This document shows positions 45,562 to 56,168 of a stretch of DNA of 64,000 nt, in pieces. The translations under genes were made by a program, and so were the position numbers. Position 1 is the stretch's first letter. Each line of letters begins with the position of its first letter. Below the pieces are notes generated by a model. It was not told the DNA's origin, searched no databases, and was given only the letters and a program-made list of their open reading frames with translations. Source of the DNA: Alkalimonas amylolytica (GTDB lineage Bacteria > Pseudomonadota > Gammaproteobacteria > Enterobacterales > Alteromonadaceae); contig NZ_FNRM01000003.1 in NCBI RefSeq assembly GCF_900107845.1, positions 186,001-250,000 of the forward strand, read 5' to 3'.

Positions 45562-45577
45562 CGGCACAATTTATGCT
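45562..45577 (+). promoter_or_regulatory. sigma-54 promoter of the pse operon
   Basis: CGGCACAATTTATGCT has GG and GC 12 bases apart and matches GGCAC-N7-TGCT, with only the first T of TGGCAC changed. It lies 43 bases before pseB. Confidence 0.75.
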
Positions 45578-45616
45578 ATGTTCAAGCAGTTACAGAGCGG
45601 CATGACAGAGGTGTAG

Positions 45617-47759
<2,143 letters not shown>

Positions 47760-47763
<4 letters not shown>

Positions 47764-48482
47764 CAGTGGCCATAATCCCGGCCCGTGGCGGCAGCAAACG
47801 TATTCCAGGCAAAAATCGTCGTGATTTTTGCGGTGCTCCCATGCTGAGTTACCCCATCAAGGCGGCCCTTGCCAGCGGCTGCATTGAACGCGTCATTGTC
47901 TCAACCGATGATGAGGCCATTGCCGAGCTCGCCAGGCATTTTGGCGCCGAAGTTCCCTTTATGCGACCCAAGGAACTGTCTGACGATCACACTGGAACAA
48001 CCCCGGTTATTCGCCATGCCTTGCAGTGGTTAAAATCGCACGGCGAGCTGCCTGAATACACTTGTTGCCTGTACGCGACGACGCCGCTGCTGCAACCGCA
48101 GGATCTGGTCAATAGTTTATCCATACTTAAAAGCTCAGCTCGTCACTTTGTGTTCAGTGCTGCCCGCTACACATTTCCGATACAACGGGCTTTACTGCAA
48201 ACCGCTGAGGGTGGGGTCACTCCATTTGATCCACTGAGTATTGGTAAACGCTCGCAAGACCTGCCGGAAACCTTTCATGACGCCGGCCAGTTTTACTGGG
48301 GCCGCTCAAGCAGCTGGTTAAGTGGCGAGCACCGTATGTTTAGCGACAGTGCCAGCATGTATCTGCTGCCGGATCACCGGGTGCAAGACATCGACACACC
48401 AGCAGACTGGCGAAGGGCCGAGCTGTTGTATCAATTGCTTCATAATGACTCCGACCATGAAGATTTGCATCCGCACCGATAG
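47760..48482 (+). CDS. pseF: pseudaminic acid cytidylyltransferase
   Basis: PseF activates pseudaminic acid as CMP-Pse. The 240-residue product has the CMP-sugar synthetase signature IIPARGGSKRIPGKNRRDFCG, IVSTDDEAIAELARHFGAEV, YATTPLLQPQDL, FHDAGQFYWGR and DHRVQDIDTPADW. It is translationally coupled to pseC and overlaps pseG. Confidence 0.95.
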
Positions 48483-49515
48483 CTCCAACCGGATTGGGTC
48501 CGGCCATCTGATGCGTTGTCTGACACTGGCCAAAGCACTCAGACAACAAGGGGCTGAGATACATTTTTTCTGTCGCCCTCACCCGGGACATAGCATCTCA
48601 CTCGTTGAAGACGCAGGTTTTCAGCTCTTAGCCCTGCCACTTCACGGGGCATCCAACCAGCTTAGCGGCTACCAAGAGTGGCTCGGCTGCACCGAAGCAG
48701 AAGATGCCATCGACTGTTTACAGCACCTGCATGCTCCGGTTGACTGGCTCATCGTCGATCACTATGGCCTGGCGGCTGATTTTTGCCATGCCATGCGAAC
48801 CCGCTGCCAGCGCATCCTGGTGATTGATGATTTAGCCAATCGCCAGCACGACTGTGACTTATTGCTGGATCAAAACCTACTGCCCAATTACCAACAACGT
48901 TACGATCCATGGCTCGATCCTGAAACACCCCGTTTGCTCGGGCCACGCTATGCCCTGCTCAGGGACGAGTTTTACCAAAGTGAGGCAGTGCAGCGAGAGC
49001 CGGGCCGTTTACTGGTTTTTTTTGGTGGCAGTGATCCCTTCGGCCTTACCAGAAAAGCGGTGGATGCTATTCTTCAACTTGGCCTGGCCCCGCTGCATGC
49101 CGATATTGTGATAGGTCAGTCGCATCCCGAGCGCGAGCAACTGCAGCACTTGTGTGATAGCTCTACGAGGCTGCAACTTCATGTGCAGTGCACCACCATG
49201 GCCTCATTAATGCGACAGGCACAGCTGATGCTTGGCGCTGGGGGCTCTACCCATTGGGAGCGCTGCATCTGTGCACTCCCCGCTTTGGTGGTTACCGTAG
49301 CTGATAACCAAGTCGCCACAACTGAGTATTTGCATACCTTGGGAGCTTGTCACTGCCTTGGTTCCGCGGATCAACAAACAACAGCAGGCTTTCGCGATGC
49401 CCTGCATTCTTGGTTGCAACAACCGGAACAGTTAAAGTTAATGGGGCAACAGGCAGCCAGTTTGGTTTCTCTCTCAGGAGGACCTCGCGCTGTGATAAAG
49501 CATCTGTTATCGTAA
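48457..49515 (+). CDS. pseG: UDP-2,4-diacetamido-2,4,6-trideoxy-beta-L-altropyranose hydrolase
   Basis: PseG removes UDP from the diacetamido sugar. The product of about 352 residues begins MKICIRTDSSNRIGSGHLMR, the standard PseG/MurG-like nucleotide-sugar start with the catalytic His in GSGHLMRC. It also has LIVDHYGLA, LVFFGGSDPFG and a late GAGGSTHWERC motif. An ATG four codons upstream (48445) could also be used. It overlaps pseF. Confidence 0.93.
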   Translation: MKICIRTDSSNRIGSGHLMRCLTLAKALRQQGAEIHFFCRPHPGHSISLVEDAGFQLLALPLHGASNQLSGYQEWLGCTEAEDAIDCLQHLHAPVDWLIVDHYGLAADFCHAMRTRCQRILVIDDLANRQHDCDLLLDQNLLPNYQQRYDPWLDPETPRLLGPRYALLRDEFYQSEAVQREPGRLLVFFGGSDPFGLTRKAVDAILQLGLAPLHADIVIGQSHPEREQLQHLCDSSTRLQLHVQCTTMASLMRQAQLMLGAGGSTHWERCICALPALVVTVADNQVATTEYLHTLGACHCLGSADQQTTAGFRDALHSWLQQPEQLKLMGQQAASLVSLSGGPRAVIKHLLS

Positions 49516-49607
49516 CAATTAACTAGTGGGCTGGTCTAATTAGGGCAAACAACACTATAGTTAATGTCAAAGCGCTACTTGTCTCTTAACCGAAAAGAGG
49601 TTTGAAG

Positions 49608-50945
49608 ATGGAGCAACTTCCTCAGGCTATGACAGCCTCGGAACCCGAAGAAGCACCGATGGATTTTCTTGCCGATAATGAGGTTGAAACGGAGCAACAA
49701 GGCAGTTGGTCCATTCTGATTGTGGACGATGAGCCTGAAATGCACCACGTCACTACCATGGCTCTGCGCGATTATAGCTTTCAGCAACGAAAACTCTCTT
49801 TTATCAGCGCACACAGTGCGGCAGAAGCCAGGTCAATCTTGCAGCAACACAATGACATTGCGCTCATTCTGCTTGATGTGGTGATGGAAACCGATGATGC
49901 CGGCCTGAAATTGGCACGTTATATCCGTGATGAACTGCGCAATCAGCTGGTACGCATCATACTGCGAACAGGCCAGCCAGGGCAGGCACCTGAACAAAAA
50001 GTAGTTCAGGAATATGACATTAACGATTATCGTTCAAAAACTGAACTGACGATGCAGCGACTCACCACAACCATTACCTCTGCACTGCGATCATACCTCG
50101 CAATCAGTCAGCTGGAACAACTGAATCAAACGCTGGAAGCGAAAGTTGCTGCTCGCACTCAGCAGCTAGAGGCTGCCAATGCCAGATTAAAGCAATCACT
50201 GGCCGAACTTCAGGCAGGTGAAAAAGCTGGCAAACAGGTCCAGTTTAAGCTGTTACCCCCTAGGCAGTGGGGCTGGCAGTCTTTCCAGTTTGAGCACCTG
50301 CTTTACCCATCCGAATACATGAGCGGTGACTTTGTCGATTACTTTGTTATTGATGATGATCACTGCGGTTTTTATATTGCTGATGTATCCGGCCATGGCG
50401 TGGCTTCAGCCTTTGTGACGGTTTATTTAAAACGCTTTGTCAGCTCACAACTTGAGCGCTTTAAGCAGCAGCAATCCAGGCTCATTCTAGAACCCGCCGC
50501 CTTGCTTACCGAGCTGAATAACGAGTTATTAAAAGAAGGCATTGGCAAGTACATCGCACTGTTCTACGGTGTCCTAGACCGACGCAATCATCAGCTGGCC
50601 TTTGCCAATGCTGGCGCTTTCCCTTGGCCTTTACTTCAACCCGAAGGTCAGGCGGCTCAATGGCTGGAGCTTAAAAGTACCCCTGCTGGCATGTTTGAAG
50701 CCGTCAACTATCAAGACAATCATATCGATTTTACACCAGGAACTGCTATGCAGCTTTGCTCGGACGGCTTGCTGGATTTACTGCCAGGCGAAACCACCGA
50801 ACAAAAGCTGGCGTTGTTGCAACAACATGGTGTGACTGAGCTGGCACAACTCTTTACTGATTTTAAGGTTGATGTCAGTCAATCCTTGCCGGATGATTTA
50901 ACCGTCCTTAGAATCCATTGTCCAGGAGATGTCAATGAGCGATGA
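49608..50945 (+). CDS. response regulator with PP2C (SpoIIE/RsbU-like) phosphatase domain, HsbR-like
   Basis: The 445-residue protein has a receiver domain (about 34-160) with phosphoacceptor Asp90 (LILLDVVMETDD), a coiled-coil linker (about 175-215) and a SpoIIE-type Ser/Thr phosphatase domain (about 220-440). The phosphatase metal ligands are in YMSGDFVDYF, IADVSGHGVASAF and LCSDGLLDLLP. The architecture matches RsbU/HsbR phosphatases, which control STAS anti-anti-sigma proteins; the STAS partner follows directly. In Pseudomonas, HsbR-HsbA acts on the FlgM anti-sigma factor. AAAGAGG at 49594-49600 fixes the start. Confidence 0.9.
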   Translation: MEQLPQAMTASEPEEAPMDFLADNEVETEQQGSWSILIVDDEPEMHHVTTMALRDYSFQQRKLSFISAHSAAEARSILQQHNDIALILLDVVMETDDAGLKLARYIRDELRNQLVRIILRTGQPGQAPEQKVVQEYDINDYRSKTELTMQRLTTTITSALRSYLAISQLEQLNQTLEAKVAARTQQLEAANARLKQSLAELQAGEKAGKQVQFKLLPPRQWGWQSFQFEHLLYPSEYMSGDFVDYFVIDDDHCGFYIADVSGHGVASAFVTVYLKRFVSSQLERFKQQQSRLILEPAALLTELNNELLKEGIGKYIALFYGVLDRRNHQLAFANAGAFPWPLLQPEGQAAQWLELKSTPAGMFEAVNYQDNHIDFTPGTAMQLCSDGLLDLLPGETTEQKLALLQQHGVTELAQLFTDFKVDVSQSLPDDLTVLRIHCPGDVNER

Positions 50946-51435
50946 GCAGATTCTGTTTGCCTGCTTGCAGGATCACTGTTATTTCAAGCTAACCGGTGAG
51001 CTTCGTTACACCAATGCCATCGGCATGGACGATCTGATTGAGCAGTTATTCGAGCAGGAGCAGCCAGCTTGTGCTCAGGTGGTCGTCGATTTAAATGAAG
51101 CCAGCTTTATCGACAGCACCCACATTGGGCTATTGGCCAGTCTGGCCAGACATTGCCAGCAACATCAATTACCAAAACCGGTGCTATTTTCTACCAACGC
51201 TGAGATTAACCAGTTATTAAAGGGCCTTTGTCTCGAGCGCGTATTTGATTTTATCGAACACCCGACCAATCAGGCTATCGATCTAACCCCGGTTCAAACT
51301 GGGCAACCCAGTGATCAAGACAAAGGTGAAATGATACTCAGAGCCCACGAAGCATTGCTGGATTTGAGCGATACGAACCGACAGGAGTTTAAACCCGTGG
51401 TGGATTTACTACGCAAGCAGTTACAGGATGATTAA
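50935..51435 (+). CDS. STAS-domain anti-anti-sigma factor, HsbA-like
   Basis: The 166-residue protein has an N-terminal STAS domain (about 1-105) with the phosphorylatable serine at residue 61 in ASFIDSTHIGLLASL. A C-terminal extension follows, with a helical segment (FKPVVDLLRKQLQDD). It would be dephosphorylated by the preceding PP2C regulator and then bind an anti-sigma factor or other partner. The start is set at 50935, six bases after CCAGGAG; another ATG at 50929 directly touches that site. The last codons contain the -35 region of the sigma-28 promoter for pseI. Confidence 0.88.
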   Translation: MSDEQILFACLQDHCYFKLTGELRYTNAIGMDDLIEQLFEQEQPACAQVVVDLNEASFIDSTHIGLLASLARHCQQHQLPKPVLFSTNAEINQLLKGLCLERVFDFIEHPTNQAIDLTPVQTGQPSDQDKGEMILRAHEALLDLSDTNRQEFKPVVDLLRKQLQDD

Positions 51436-51459
51436 AGTCAGTTGTCAATTGGCCGATAA
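51433..51459 (+). promoter_or_regulatory. sigma-28 (FliA) promoter of pseI
   Basis: TAAAGTCA (51433-51440) and GCCGATAA (51452-51459) are separated by exactly 11 bases. The -10 is a perfect match and the -35 matches TAAAGT of TAAAGTTT. It starts at the stop codon of the STAS gene, about 100 bases before pseI. Confidence 0.88.
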
Positions 51460-51561
51460 AACAACTGTAAGCCATTGTCTAGCCAGCAGTGGCATGACAA
51501 ATAAAAAGATAGCAGATACAATGACTTTAACGGCCAGTCCGCAGTCTCAGTGAGGTTTTTT

Positions 51562-52641
51562 ATGTCCGATATTTTCATTGGCCAGCGGGCCATTGGCCCT
51601 ACTCAGCCTCCTTTTATCATCGCCGAACTGTCTGGTAATCATGATCAATCCCTTGATAAAGCCCTGGCGATGGTCGATGCCGCAGCTGCTGCCGGTGCCG
51701 ATGCTATCAAGTTGCAAACCTACACAGCAGATACCATGACGCTTGATGTTAGTGATGGTGAGTTTTACATCGATGATCCTGCCAATCTCTGGCATGGTTA
51801 TTCACTGCATCAGCTGTATCAGAAAGCCATGACCCCTTGGGAGTGGACTGCTGCCATTTTCGAGCGAGCTCAGTCGCATGGTATGCTCGCATTTAGTACC
51901 CCTTTTGATCTGAGCGCTCTGGTTTTTCTGGAGCAGCTGCAGGCCCCCTGTTACAAAGTTGCTTCCTTTGAAAACAGTGATCATGCGTTGCTAGCGGCTG
52001 TGGCCCGTACCGGTAAGCCTGTAATAGTATCCACCGGTATGGCGAGTTTGGCCGAGCTGGCTGAGTCGGTCGAAGTGCTGCGCAACAATGGTTGTAAAGA
52101 CCTTATTTTGCTCAAATGCACCAGCAACTACCCGGCCCGTCCGCTGGATGCCAATCTGAATACCATCCCTCACCTGGCAGAGCTGTTTCAGTGTCAGGTT
52201 GGGCTATCCGATCACACCATGGGCGTTGGCGTATCCGTGGCCAGTGTTGCCCTTGGAGCCAGTGTCATTGAAAAGCATTTTGTACTGGACCGCAGTGAAG
52301 GTGGTGTCGATGCTGAGTTTTCACTTGAGCCAGTGGAGTTTCGCCAGTTGGTGGATGAATGTCACCGGGCCAAAGATGCCCTGGGCCAGGTCTATTACGG
52401 CGCCACGGAAAAAGAGCTGGCCTCGCGCCGTTATCGCCGCTCTTTGTACATAGCCGAAGATATCCGTGCAGGCGAGCTCTTTACGGAGCAAAATCTGCGC
52501 TCCGTGCGCCCGGGCTTGGGGCTGGCACCCAAGTACCTGCCACAGTTTCTTGGTAAGACGGCGGCCTGCGAGCTGAAAAAAGGCACCGCCCTGAGCTGGC
52601 AACACCTAAGCGGCAATGTCGACGCTGGCAGCAAGAGGTAA
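51562..52641 (+). CDS. pseI: pseudaminic acid synthase
   Basis: PseI condenses the 2,4-diacetamido-2,4,6-trideoxy-altrose with phosphoenolpyruvate to make pseudaminic acid. The 359-residue product has the NeuB-type TIM barrel (FIIAELSGNHDQSLDKALAM, AIKLQTYTADTM, FSTPFDLSALVFLEQL, GLSDHTMGVGV, EKHFVLDRSEGGVDAEFSL) and a C-terminal SAF domain. The FSLEPVEF and GGVDAEFS blocks separate PseI from NeuB. AGG six bases before the ATG at 51562 decides the start. Confidence 0.96.
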   Translation: MSDIFIGQRAIGPTQPPFIIAELSGNHDQSLDKALAMVDAAAAAGADAIKLQTYTADTMTLDVSDGEFYIDDPANLWHGYSLHQLYQKAMTPWEWTAAIFERAQSHGMLAFSTPFDLSALVFLEQLQAPCYKVASFENSDHALLAAVARTGKPVIVSTGMASLAELAESVEVLRNNGCKDLILLKCTSNYPARPLDANLNTIPHLAELFQCQVGLSDHTMGVGVSVASVALGASVIEKHFVLDRSEGGVDAEFSLEPVEFRQLVDECHRAKDALGQVYYGATEKELASRRYRRSLYIAEDIRAGELFTEQNLRSVRPGLGLAPKYLPQFLGKTAACELKKGTALSWQHLSGNVDAGSKR

Positions 52642-52644
52642 GCT

Positions 52645-53352
52645 GTGTCAAACTACCTGGTTGCAACCATCAAGCCCTGGAATATCGAAGCCTTTCACCG
52701 ATTTAGCCCTCAGCTACCCGGCAACTGGCATCTGATATCCTCACGGGATGAGCTAACGGAAGCTCTGCTGGAAAAGCTGCAACCAGCGATGATTTTTTTC
52801 CCGCACTGGAGCTGGAAAGTACCAGATTCAATGCTTCAAAGCGTGCCTTGTGTCTGTTTTCATATGACCGATTTGCCCTTTGGCCGCGGTGGCAGCCCAT
52901 TGCAAAACCTGATCCTGCGCGGTCTTTGCGATACCAAGTTAACGGCTCTGCAAATGACCAGTGAACTGGATGCTGGCCCAATCTACGCCAAAACCGCTTT
53001 ATCACTGGAAGGTTCAGCGCAACAAATTTTTCAGCGCGCTGCACCTTTAGTTTATCAATTGATAGAGCAGATTGTCACAAAGCAACTGCAACCTAAGCCT
53101 CAACAAGGCGAGGTTGTGGTATTTGAACGACGCAGTCCTTTGCAAAGCGAACTCCCCCAAACAGCAGATGCCAACCAGTTGTATGATTTTATCCGCATGC
53201 TGGATGCAGATACCTACCCCAGAGCCTTTGTCCGCCATGGCAACTGGACGATGGAGTTATCAAGCGCCAGCTTGAATGCGAATGGAGAGCTCAGTGCTCA
53301 AGTCCGTTTTATCGCCTCAAAAACCAACGAGCAATCGGGAGCCAATGCATGA
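52645..53352 (+). CDS. formyltransferase-like protein of the pse cluster
   Basis: The 235-residue product resembles the catalytic domain of methionyl-tRNA formyltransferase and sugar N-formyltransferases. It has FFPHWSWKVPDSM, then the His motif CFHMTDLPFGRGGSPLQNLI, and the Asp in ELDAGPIYAKTALSLEGSAQ. In nonulosonic acid clusters such enzymes add N-formyl from 10-formyl-THF to an amino sugar, giving for example 7-N-formyl pseudaminic acid. The start is GTG at 52645 with GAGG in front, right after pseI. The exact acceptor is inferred. Confidence 0.82.
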   Translation: MSNYLVATIKPWNIEAFHRFSPQLPGNWHLISSRDELTEALLEKLQPAMIFFPHWSWKVPDSMLQSVPCVCFHMTDLPFGRGGSPLQNLILRGLCDTKLTALQMTSELDAGPIYAKTALSLEGSAQQIFQRAAPLVYQLIEQIVTKQLQPKPQQGEVVVFERRSPLQSELPQTADANQLYDFIRMLDADTYPRAFVRHGNWTMELSSASLNANGELSAQVRFIASKTNEQSGANA

Positions 53353-54023
53353 ATACTGTCCTGGTGGTAGCCGCTCACCCTGATGATGAAGTACTGGGCT
53401 GTGCCGGCACGATAGCATTGCACAGTCAGTCTGGTGATCAGGTGCATGTGCTGTTTCTGGCCGATGGTGAGCAATCAAGACCAGCCCACCAACAACAGCA
53501 ATCAGCACGGCAAGCGGCCGCCAGGGCGGCTGGCGAGGCTCTCGGCGTCACTTCAGTGCAATTTTTAAGCTTTGCCGACAATGCCATGGACTCGGTCCCC
53601 TTATTGCAGATTGTCCAGGCGATAGAGCCAATGATCGCTCAGCTGGCACCGGATACCATTTACACCCACTTTGGCGGTGATCTGAACATCGATCACCGCA
53701 TTAGCTATCAAGCCGTTCTTACCGCCTGCCGGCCACAACCTGGTCACAGCGTACGACGCATCTACTGTTTTGAAGTGCCTAGCAGTACCGAATGGGCGGC
53801 TCAAAGCGGGCCTGTGTTCCGACCAACACTCTTTATCGATACGCACAGTGTACAAGACAAAGTTGAAGCCGCCTTGCACTGCTACGCGACAGAGCTAAGG
53901 CCCTTTCCACATGCCCGCTCGATGCAAGCCATACTGGCACGCCAACAGCTGCGAGGCAGCAGTGTTGGATTACCACTGGCTGAAGCCTTTATGATTGAGC
54001 GGGAACTCAGGGCCAAACCATGA
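53349..54023 (+). CDS. PIG-L family N-deacetylase
   Basis: The 224-residue product carries the zinc motif AHPDDEVLGC at the start and the second His in LNIDHRISYQAVLTACRP. These enzymes remove N-acetyl groups from sugars. Beside a formyltransferase and PseH it may expose an amino group on a pseudaminic acid intermediate for a different acyl group. ATGA overlaps link it to both neighbours. Confidence 0.85.
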   Translation: MNTVLVVAAHPDDEVLGCAGTIALHSQSGDQVHVLFLADGEQSRPAHQQQQSARQAAARAAGEALGVTSVQFLSFADNAMDSVPLLQIVQAIEPMIAQLAPDTIYTHFGGDLNIDHRISYQAVLTACRPQPGHSVRRIYCFEVPSSTEWAAQSGPVFRPTLFIDTHSVQDKVEAALHCYATELRPFPHARSMQAILARQQLRGSSVGLPLAEAFMIERELRAKP

Positions 54024-54607
54024 GTACTGTGAAACACTACCCGCGCAGTACCTTTCGTTTGCTGAGCGAAGACGAGCTGAAACTTGTTTGGCAGTGGCGT
54101 AATAAAGCGACCATCCGCGCCAATATGCACCATGACCAGCTGATAAGCTGGGAGCAACATCAAGCCTGGTTCAAGCAGTTAAACACGACCGGTACGGTTT
54201 TCTTTGTGATGTGGCAAAACGAGCGTCCCATTGGTGCTCTGTATTTTCAACCCCACTCTGACACAGGGCTGGAATGGGGCTGTTACCTTGGCGAAACCGA
54301 TGTATGGCCTGGCAGTGGCTTGCTGCTGGAGATTGCAGCACTTGATTACGCCGCGCTCCAAAGTCATTGCAACACCTTGCATGCGGAAGTTCTGTCGTTT
54401 AATCACAGTGTGCTTAAACTGCATCAGCTGTTCGGTTATCAGGAAACTGCCATCACACCGGCAGCCTCTAAACGCAATGGCGTGCATTACCAGGTTCATC
54501 ACTTTTGCTATGCAACGGCTGACTGGCAATCGAACCGAGCCACGATACTGGCTAAACTACCAAAGCAAATTGCCAACGCAGCTACCTTTATAGAATTTTT
54601 CAATTGA
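54020..54607 (+). CDS. pseH: UDP-4-amino-4,6-dideoxy-N-acetyl-altrosamine N-acyltransferase (PseH-like GNAT)
   Basis: PseH transfers an acyl group to the C4 amine. The 195-residue GNAT protein has the PseH pattern: FRLLSEDELKLVWQWRNKATIRANM near the start, ISWEQHQAWF, WGCYLGETDVWPGSG, and AEVLSFNHSVLKLHQLFGYQ. It lies directly before an acyl carrier protein gene, so it may use an acyl-ACP or an unusual acyl-CoA instead of acetyl-CoA (inference). Confidence 0.88.
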   Translation: MSTVKHYPRSTFRLLSEDELKLVWQWRNKATIRANMHHDQLISWEQHQAWFKQLNTTGTVFFVMWQNERPIGALYFQPHSDTGLEWGCYLGETDVWPGSGLLLEIAALDYAALQSHCNTLHAEVLSFNHSVLKLHQLFGYQETAITPAASKRNGVHYQVHHFCYATADWQSNRATILAKLPKQIANAATFIEFFN

Positions 54608-54618
54608 TAGGATTTCGT

Positions 54619-54873
54619 GTGGACCTACAAACTCATATCCAAAAAACGCTACTGCAGGTTGCCGAGCTGGCCAACTGCCAAATCAGCCAACCGCTGACCG
54701 ATGATACGGTGTTGCTGGAGAGTGGCCTCGACTCACTCGGTTTCGCCATGTTGGTTGCCCAATTGGAGGAGGAACTTGGCATGGACCCCTTCAGCGAGAT
54801 GCAAATTGCCGTGTACCCAAGAACCCTGGGTGAGTTTATTCATATCTACCAACAGGCAGCTGGATCATCATGA
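54619..54873 (+). CDS. acyl carrier protein
   Basis: The 84-residue product is an acidic four-helix ACP with the phosphopantetheine Ser39 in LLESGLDSLGFAMLVAQLEE. The start is the GTG at 54619, six bases after AGGA. Its gene overlaps the AMP-ligase gene by four bases, showing a dedicated carrier, not the fatty-acid ACP (usually near fabG and fabF elsewhere). Confidence 0.92.
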   Translation: MDLQTHIQKTLLQVAELANCQISQPLTDDTVLLESGLDSLGFAMLVAQLEEELGMDPFSEMQIAVYPRTLGEFIHIYQQAAGSS

Positions 54874-56168
54874 TGGCTTTCTGGCAACAGTTACCACAAA
54901 CTCCGCCTGATCGACTGGCGGTAGATGGTGCTTTGCCACTAAGCTTTGAGCAACTACACAATAGAGCAACACAGCTTCGCAACACACATCCAGAACTGTA
55001 TGGCAAGGCTTTGGCGCTAGAGTACACCAGCACCACGGAGTTTCTGTGTGCCCTGCTTGCTTTTGACGGTTGGTGCTCAGCTTTGTATTTGCTGCCAGAC
55101 ACAACGCAGGAGTTGGCTATGCCGGCAGATCTGATGCATTGGCCAGCCGATACGGCAGTAAAAACGCCGCTTAGCGAACTCTGCCACTCGACCGAGCCAG
55201 CGCTTGAAACCGTCTGGTACTTAGCCACTTCTGGCACCACAGGCACGCCAAAATGGATCCCTCATCGCTTTGCCAGTTTATGTCGGGCCGTTAAAAGCAA
55301 CCCAGCCTCCGCATTACGTTGGGGGCTTTGCTACCAGCCCTATCGCTTCGCTGGCCTGCAAGTCCTGCTGCAAAGTGCACTAAGCGGTGCCTGTTTGATC
55401 GACGCCAGCAGCGGAGATGCACATCAGCGGATGCAGGTATTTAAACGCTATCAGGTCAATGCTCTTTCCGCCACACCATCACTTTGGCGCCAATTGCTAA
55501 TGACCAATCAGCTGGCTGAACTGCCCTTGCTGCAATTGACGCTCGGAGGCGAGATTGCCGATCAGCCGTTATTAACCAAGCTGCAACAGCTGTTCCCAAC
55601 AGCCCGTGTTTTGCATATCTATGCGTCAACTGAGGCCGGTGTTGGCTTTTCCGTGTCTGACGGTCAGGCTGGTTTTCCAGAGGCTTGGTTACAGCAAACA
55701 CGCTCAGGGATCCAAATGCGCATCAATGCAGAGCACCATCTTTGCATCAAGCCAGCGACCGTCCCGGTCAGAAGCCAACATATCGTTGTGGATGCGGATG
55801 GTTTTATCGATACCAGCGATGTGGTACAGCTGAAGTCAGGGCGGGTACTGTTTCTTGGCCGCGCCAACGGTGCCATCAATGTTGGTGGTAATAAAGTTCA
55901 TCCTGAGCAGGTGGAGCAGGTTCTGCTGCAGCATGAGGCCGTGTTGCAGGCCAGAGTCTATGGTAAAGCCAGCAGTGTGCTTGGTCAGTTGGTGGTCGCC
56001 GATGTCGTCGCAAAACCTGGCAGTGACCTGAAAAAACTGCCAAGTCAGCTGATGCAACTCTGCTTAACGCAGTTGCAACGCTATCAGATCCCAACACGGT
56101 ATCACTGGGTATCGGAACTGGCCAACAACAGCAGCGGCAAGTTAAGCCGTAAGGAATCGAATGTCTGA
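54870..56168 (+). CDS. AMP-dependent acyl ligase (acyl-ACP synthetase-like)
   Basis: The 432-residue product is a member of the ANL superfamily. It has the P-loop LATSGTTGTPKWIPHRF, the adenylation block HIYASTEAGVGFSVSDG, the hinge region VVDADGFIDTSDVVQLKSGR, and the late catalytic Lys in NNSSGKLSRKE. It is shorter than typical acyl-CoA synthetases. It is fused in operon order to an ACP, so it most likely loads a small acid onto that ACP. The substrate is unknown. Confidence 0.86.
   Translation: MMAFWQQLPQTPPDRLAVDGALPLSFEQLHNRATQLRNTHPELYGKALALEYTSTTEFLCALLAFDGWCSALYLLPDTTQELAMPADLMHWPADTAVKTPLSELCHSTEPALETVWYLATSGTTGTPKWIPHRFASLCRAVKSNPASALRWGLCYQPYRFAGLQVLLQSALSGACLIDASSGDAHQRMQVFKRYQVNALSATPSLWRQLLMTNQLAELPLLQLTLGGEIADQPLLTKLQQLFPTARVLHIYASTEAGVGFSVSDGQAGFPEAWLQQTRSGIQMRINAEHHLCIKPATVPVRSQHIVVDADGFIDTSDVVQLKSGRVLFLGRANGAINVGGNKVHPEQVEQVLLQHEAVLQARVYGKASSVLGQLVVADVVAKPGSDLKKLPSQLMQLCLTQLQRYQIPTRYHWVSELANNSSGKLSRKESNV

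Noticed and set aside
49516-49607. Sigma-28 promoter before the HsbR-like gene
   Set aside because: A CAAAG and an ACCGAAAA element are present but two bases out of the required spacing.
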